Of a stretch of DNA of 64,000 nucleotides, positions 60,186 through 64,000 are shown one piece after another. Under the pieces are notes generated by a model. The model was not told the DNA's origin. It saw nothing but the letters and a program-made list of their open reading frames with translations, and ran no database searches. The DNA comes from Flavobacteriaceae bacterium (lineage in GTDB: Bacteria > Bacteroidota > Bacteroidia > Flavobacteriales > Flavobacteriaceae), in contig CANGTL010000008.1 of the NCBI GenBank assembly GCA_947456815.1, forward strand, positions 1 to 64,000. Reading direction: 5' to 3'. The position numbers and the translations under genes were made by a program. The first letter of the stretch is position 1; every line of letters begins with the position of its first letter.

Positions 60186-61880
60186 TTAAATGGTTAGGAT
60201 GAAATCTGTGAGGTTTTCTTCGGTTTGCAATTGCAGTTTTTTCCGCAGTCGATATCTTGCCGTCTTAACGCTATCGGGAGAAATATTTAAAATAGTAGCC
60301 ATTTCTTTTATCGATAAATTCAATTTGATAAGCGCACATATTTTAAGATCGTTGGTGCTTATTTCGGGATAATTTTGCTTTAGTCGGGTGTAGAAATTTT
60401 TGTTAATGCCTTCAAAATAAGTATCAAAATCATTCCAACTGTTGTCTTGGTTTAGATGCTTGTTGACCATCTTTAATAATTGTCTTTCTCCAATGGGTTC
60501 TGATTTTTCAATATTGCTTTTGATCTCAGCCAATAGTTCATTTTTTTGAAGCATCTGCAGTGTAATGGCACTCAATTGACTTTCTTTATGTTCAATATCA
60601 TTTTGAAACTGTTGTGCTTTTAAGATCTTTTGTTGCTCCAAAATTTCAACCATTTCATCTTTAGTTTTCAACAGTTGTTTGTCTCTGGCATTGATTTTCT
60701 TCATGAAAAAATATAAAATCCCAAAGATGATTAGTAAAACAAAAATGCCTATGAATAGCAAAGAGTTGGTTAGTTGTGTCACTTTTTTCTCTTTCGAAAT
60801 TAACGCTAATTGACGTTTTTTTTCCGCGACATCAAATTGAACTTCAAGGCTTTTTACAATTTGTGCTCTTTCTAAAGAATAGAATTTTTTTTGAATAGCA
60901 AGCATTTGGTTTTGTAGTTCACTAACTTCTTTGAAATCTTTTTTTTCTTTTTTTATTTCAATTAGTGACTCTAAACTTTTGATTTCAAAAAGTTTATCAG
61001 ATAGGGATTCGGCAATTTGGTGCGCTTGATGATAGCAACTTTCGGCTTTTGCATAATCATGATTTACGTCTTGATACCATGTTCCGACCGCAAGTAGACA
61101 AGATACTTGTGCCTGCTTATTCTGAGAAGTATTTGCAATATTCAACCCATTGTTAAAGTACGCTAGGCTGGTTTCCTTTTGATTTTTCTTTTGAGCTACT
61201 TTACCAATCTTTAAATATGCGTTGGGCAAGTAGGAATAATTTTTATTTGACTCAAAGTCTTTTAAAGCCAACTGAAACAAGAGTTCGATAGAATCTTTTC
61301 TCTTTTCAAGTTCGTATAAACTGCCCAAGCTAATGTACGCCAAACCTAATGTTCCTGAAGCGTCCGATTTATTTCGTAAAATGTGTACTACTTCTCGACT
61401 CATTTTTATCGCGTCTTTAATTTTGTTTTGACGGCTATAAATGGTACTGATCAGTTGTAGGCATTTGCTTCTTCCAATCGCAGATTGTTCCGGATTCGAG
61501 TTTTCTAATTTTTTAAATTCAGCGAGGGATTTTGTTGCGAACTGCAGTCCTTTTTCTAAACTCGAACCAAAAGAACAAATGCCTAAATAAAGTATTGATT
61601 CAGCTTTATCAGCGGTATTATTCTCTCTTTCTGCTTTTTCTTTGGCCAACCAAAAGTACCGAAAGGCTTCATTTTCGTCGTCTTTAACCAATGCCGCCCA
61701 ACCTTTTCTTAAAAGTATGTTGTCGGATGGATTGGCATTACTAAGTAGAAATGCAAATAAGAAGGCGCAACAATAAAACTTTTGAATTAAAGTCATAAAA
61801 TGCATTATATTATTGGGCGTTGGACGCAATAGAGACAAGAAGTTACTCACAAACACGATAAAATTCCTGCGAGCGGACAT
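60186..61880 (-). CDS. TPR sensor-type transcriptional regulator with membrane helix and LuxR-like HTH
   Basis: A 564-aa Bacteroidota-type regulator. After a hydrophobic N-terminus (FYCCAFLFAFLLSNANPSDN) come tetratricopeptide repeats (about 60-330: AESILYLGICSFGSSLEKGLQ, GLAYISLGSLYELEKRKDS, NAYLKIGKVAQKKNQKETSLAYF), a membrane helix (LLFIGIFVLLIIFGILYFFMKK, about 375-396), a coiled coil (400-470) and a C-terminal HTH (510-564: LKICALIKLNLSIKEMATILNISPDSVKTARYRLRKKL). The TPR part faces the periplasm and the HTH the cytoplasm. The ATG at 61880 follows the upstream stop directly (TAAATG). An internal ATG at 61805 fits the signal sequence better. Confidence 0.85.
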   Translation of the reverse strand: MSARRNFIVFVSNFLSLLRPTPNNIMHFMTLIQKFYCCAFLFAFLLSNANPSDNILLRKGWAALVKDDENEAFRYFWLAKEKAERENNTADKAESILYLGICSFGSSLEKGLQFATKSLAEFKKLENSNPEQSAIGRSKCLQLISTIYSRQNKIKDAIKMSREVVHILRNKSDASGTLGLAYISLGSLYELEKRKDSIELLFQLALKDFESNKNYSYLPNAYLKIGKVAQKKNQKETSLAYFNNGLNIANTSQNKQAQVSCLLAVGTWYQDVNHDYAKAESCYHQAHQIAESLSDKLFEIKSLESLIEIKKEKKDFKEVSELQNQMLAIQKKFYSLERAQIVKSLEVQFDVAEKKRQLALISKEKKVTQLTNSLLFIGIFVLLIIFGILYFFMKKINARDKQLLKTKDEMVEILEQQKILKAQQFQNDIEHKESQLSAITLQMLQKNELLAEIKSNIEKSEPIGERQLLKMVNKHLNQDNSWNDFDTYFEGINKNFYTRLKQNYPEISTNDLKICALIKLNLSIKEMATILNISPDSVKTARYRLRKKLQLQTEENLTDFILTI

Positions 61881-62996
61881 TTAATTGCATTCTGGAAGAG
61901 AATTGATCCAGTCGCTCACCAATTGAATTCCTTCTTGATGTATAATAGTTCTTCCATTTTTCGGCATTCGAAAATTTGTTTGATTTGTATTCATCATGTA
62001 GAATAAGGTCGACTCAGTGGGACTGCCAGGTTTTACAACGAATCCATGAGTAATTCCCGGAACTAGTAGACTTGCAGGTTTGCAGACACCCATGTTTATT
62101 GGCGTAGAGGTTTTGTCAAAAGGCATTCGTAGTTCAATAAAGTCAACATTTCCGCCATCGCGATGACAATGAGCGCAATTGATATCAAAATAAGATCGAA
62201 CTCTTAAGTCCAAACTTTTAGTGGTGTCGTTATAATCTACCGTTGAAACAATGGTTGCAGGTAGCGTATTTTCTAAATACCCGAACTCAATCCATTTTGA
62301 AAGTTGATTTTTCGTACCTGTTGAATAAGGAAATGTATTATTCAAATTTTGCGGTTTGATACCAATTGGATTACTTTTTCCAGTATTGTCATCGTGACAA
62401 GATTTGCAGTCAATTGTAGAAGGTGTTTTATAATCTACATTTTGGGTGGTGTTGTTTTGGTCAATCCATGAAATCGAAACTGTGCTCGATACTGTCGATA
62501 GTACCGCATCCGTTTGATCGGAATTCCATAGATATTCTGCAAAAATCCAACCTTCCATTTTTTTGATCATCACTCTGGTTTCAATAATTTTTGTCGTATT
62601 TGAGGGTTGCACATTGTTGTAATAAAATGTCTTAATCAATGCTGAACCAACTGGTAAATTTAAAACTTCGGCGTCATTGGTGTAAGTGGCTTTTGTGCCG
62701 TTAGGCAACCAAACAAACCTGCTTTTTAAGGCGTAATCTGTAAAAAGTTCACTCGCTGGTTTGTATGGAAGTACACCGTAGGATGGCTGTTGATTTTTGA
62801 TTTCACCTTTAAAGAACTGGTAATGAGATAAATTCGCGTACGGAACTTCTGCTAAATTGAGTACGACTGGTGATACTTCAATAGGAGTGTAGTTATCACT
62901 TTCAGAAGAAGAGCAAGCGTATATAGAAAGAACAATAGCAATTATTGCATATTTGGAAAAAGTGAAATTATTAATGTTTTTCATAGCCGCAATCAT
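61881..62996 (-). CDS. haem-containing lipoprotein of the TIGR03806/SO2930 type
   Basis: A 371-aa lipoprotein (signal ...YAIIAIVLSIYAC, probably starting at Met5) with two haem motifs, CKSCH (about 202-206) and CAHCH (about 280-284). Context motifs GVLPYKPASELFTDYALKSRFVWLPNGTKATY, GWIFAEYLW, LRVRSYFDINCAHCHRDGG and MPKNGRTIIHQEGIQLVSDWI match the conserved family annotated HNE_0200/SO2930 in other genomes, with no biochemical assignment. It is probably a periplasmic redox protein. The regulator starts right at its stop, so the two are co-expressed. Confidence 0.83.
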   Translation of the reverse strand: MIAAMKNINNFTFSKYAIIAIVLSIYACSSSESDNYTPIEVSPVVLNLAEVPYANLSHYQFFKGEIKNQQPSYGVLPYKPASELFTDYALKSRFVWLPNGTKATYTNDAEVLNLPVGSALIKTFYYNNVQPSNTTKIIETRVMIKKMEGWIFAEYLWNSDQTDAVLSTVSSTVSISWIDQNNTTQNVDYKTPSTIDCKSCHDDNTGKSNPIGIKPQNLNNTFPYSTGTKNQLSKWIEFGYLENTLPATIVSTVDYNDTTKSLDLRVRSYFDINCAHCHRDGGNVDFIELRMPFDKTSTPINMGVCKPASLLVPGITHGFVVKPGSPTESTLFYMMNTNQTNFRMPKNGRTIIHQEGIQLVSDWINSLPECN

Positions 62997-63001
62997 CTTA
63001 A

Positions 63002-64000
63002 TTAATCCAAAAGTATGTTTAAAATTGAAATGGCTGCTTCGCTGATTTTCGTTCCTGGTCCGAAGACAGCTGCGGCTCCCGCATCAAACAAATATTGATA
63101 GTCTTGTGGTGGAATAACACCACCTACAATAACCATGATATCTTGTCTGCCAAATTTTTTAAGTTCAGCAATAACTTGAGGCACCAATGTTTTATGCCCA
63201 GCCGCCAATGATGAAACACCGAGGATATGTACGTCGTTTTCAACGGCTTGTTTTGCTGCTTCTGCTGGAGTTTGGAATAGCGGACCTATATCGACATCAA
63301 ATCCGACATCTGCATAACCTGTAGCAACTACTTTTGCTCCACGATCGTGACCATCTTGACCCATTTTGGCGATCATAATTCTCGGACGTCTGCCTTCTTT
63401 TTTTGCAAATTCGTCTGCTAATTGTTTCGCTTTTTCGAAGCTTTTGTCGTCTTTGATTTCTTTACTATACACGCCGCTAAAGGTTTTAATTTGTGCTTTG
63501 TATCTTCCGAAAACTGTTTCCAATGCGTCACTAATTTCGCCAAGAGTGGCTCGGTTACGTGCAGCAATTACTGCTAATTCTAGCAGATTTCCTTTACCAG
63601 TTTGTGCACAAAGGGTTAGTTGATTAAGCGATTCTTTCACTTTATCAGTATTTCTGGAAGCTTTTATGCGCTCTAATTGTTCGATTTGCTGTCTGCGAAC
63701 CATTTGGTTATCGACATCTAAGATATGCAATGGATCTTCTTTTTCCAAACGGTACTGATTGACACCAACGATGACATCTTGATTGCTATCGATACGAGCT
63801 TGTTTTCTTGCTGCTGCTTCTTCGATGCGCAATTTTGGGATTCCAGCTTCTATTGCTTTGGTCATACCGCCTAATTCTTCTACTTCTTCGATGAGTTTCC
63901 AGGCTTTTTGGGCAATTTCATTAGTAAGACTTTCGACATAATAGCTACCAGCCCAAGGATCGACGGTCTTGGTAATCTTGGTTTCTTCTTGCAAGTAAAT
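63002..64000 (-). CDS. scpA: methylmalonyl-CoA mutase large subunit, C-terminal part (gene runs off the window)
   Basis: The frame stays open to the window edge (...[23 protein letters not shown]), so the true start is outside. The visible 332 codons include the end of the substrate TIM barrel and the B12-binding domain: [43 protein letters not shown] with the cobalt-ligand His in [26 protein letters not shown], and [28 protein letters not shown]. Interconverts succinyl-CoA and methylmalonyl-CoA. It ends 5 bases before the cytochrome gene on the same strand. Confidence 0.95.
   Translation of the reverse strand: MYLQEETKITKTVDPWAGSYYVESLTNEIAQKAWKLIEEVEELGGMTKAIEAGIPKLRIEEAAARKQARIDSNQDVIVGVNQYRLEKEDPLHILDVDNQMVRRQQIEQLERIKASRNTDKVKESLNQLTLCAQTGKGNLLELAVIAARNRATLGEISDALETVFGRYKAQIKTFSGVYSKEIKDDKSFEKAKQLADEFAKKEGRRPRIMIAKMGQDGHDRGAKVVATGYADVGFDVDIGPLFQTPAEAAKQAVENDVHILGVSSLAAGHKTLVPQVIAELKKFGRQDIMVIVGGVIPPQDYQYLFDAGAAAVFGPGTKISEAAISILNILLD

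Noticed and set aside
1-64000. Anti-phage defence system, toxin-antitoxin pair or CRISPR array
   Set aside because: No nuclease-methylase sets, paired small toxin genes, or regular repeat-spacer arrays were seen.

Overview
This window looks like a piece of a Flavobacterium-type chromosome (Bacteroidota, Flavobacteriaceae). The base composition is AT-rich. There are three predicted type IX secretion (T9SS) cargo proteins with C-terminal sorting domains, promoters of the TTG-N17-23-TAnnTTTG type, a fused cyclophilin-FKBP protein, and dispersed intergenic repeats that I recall from Flavobacterium genomes. There is no rRNA operon, CRISPR array or intact insertion sequence. One tRNA (Pro-GGG) is present.

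Left part (1-28.3 kb), mostly conserved housekeeping genes: the start of rplS; trmD; the cyclophilin-FKBP fusion; a cytochrome c lipoprotein; a T9SS cargo protein; glgC-glgA (glycogen); a CsaA-like tRNA-binding protein; and a minus-strand run reading rhodanese-thioredoxin lipoprotein, DUF2461, glycosyltransferase, asnB, murB, PaiB-like. Then recF, a TPR membrane protein, ribH, and mutL followed by two rhomboid proteases and an EEP-family protein. A second minus-strand block holds wbqC-like, lepB, dapB, DUF5683, parB and parA, followed by a dienoyl-CoA reductase-type SDR and a PLP aminotransferase.

Middle part (28.3-57.6 kb), a surface or exopolysaccharide locus of Wzx/Wzy type. A wza-wzc pair on the plus strand converges on a 13-gene minus-strand block (32.4-46.5 kb). 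That block has seven glycosyltransferases, a flippase, a putative Wzy polymerase, two integral-membrane acyltransferases and two hexapeptide acetyltransferases. No nucleotide-sugar biosynthesis gene is present. The priming sugar transferase (PglC-size) lies apart, at 56.9 kb. Between them sit a 1221-aa T9SS adhesin-like protein, a GH1 glycosidase, a TonB-dependent receptor without a SusD partner, and an OmpA-like protein. This part carries clear decay: the GH1 gene has lost its 3' end through a frameshift plus stop codons, a glycosyltransferase remnant lies next to it, a transposase-like remnant lies at the left border, and an IS-end-like sequence lies at the right border.

Right part (58-64 kb): tRNA-Pro with a well-formed promoter and terminator, an unrecognised 230-aa protein, a T9SS cargo protein, a TPR/HTH membrane regulator tightly coupled to a haem-containing lipoprotein, and the 3' part of a methylmalonyl-CoA mutase gene that runs off the window.

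I did not find a clearly novel multi-gene system such as a defence island. The observations most worth following are the decaying GH1/glycosyltransferase region, the MutL that lacks its endonuclease motifs, the tyrosine-rich tail of the Wzc-like kinase, and the polysaccharide locus without sugar-precursor genes.
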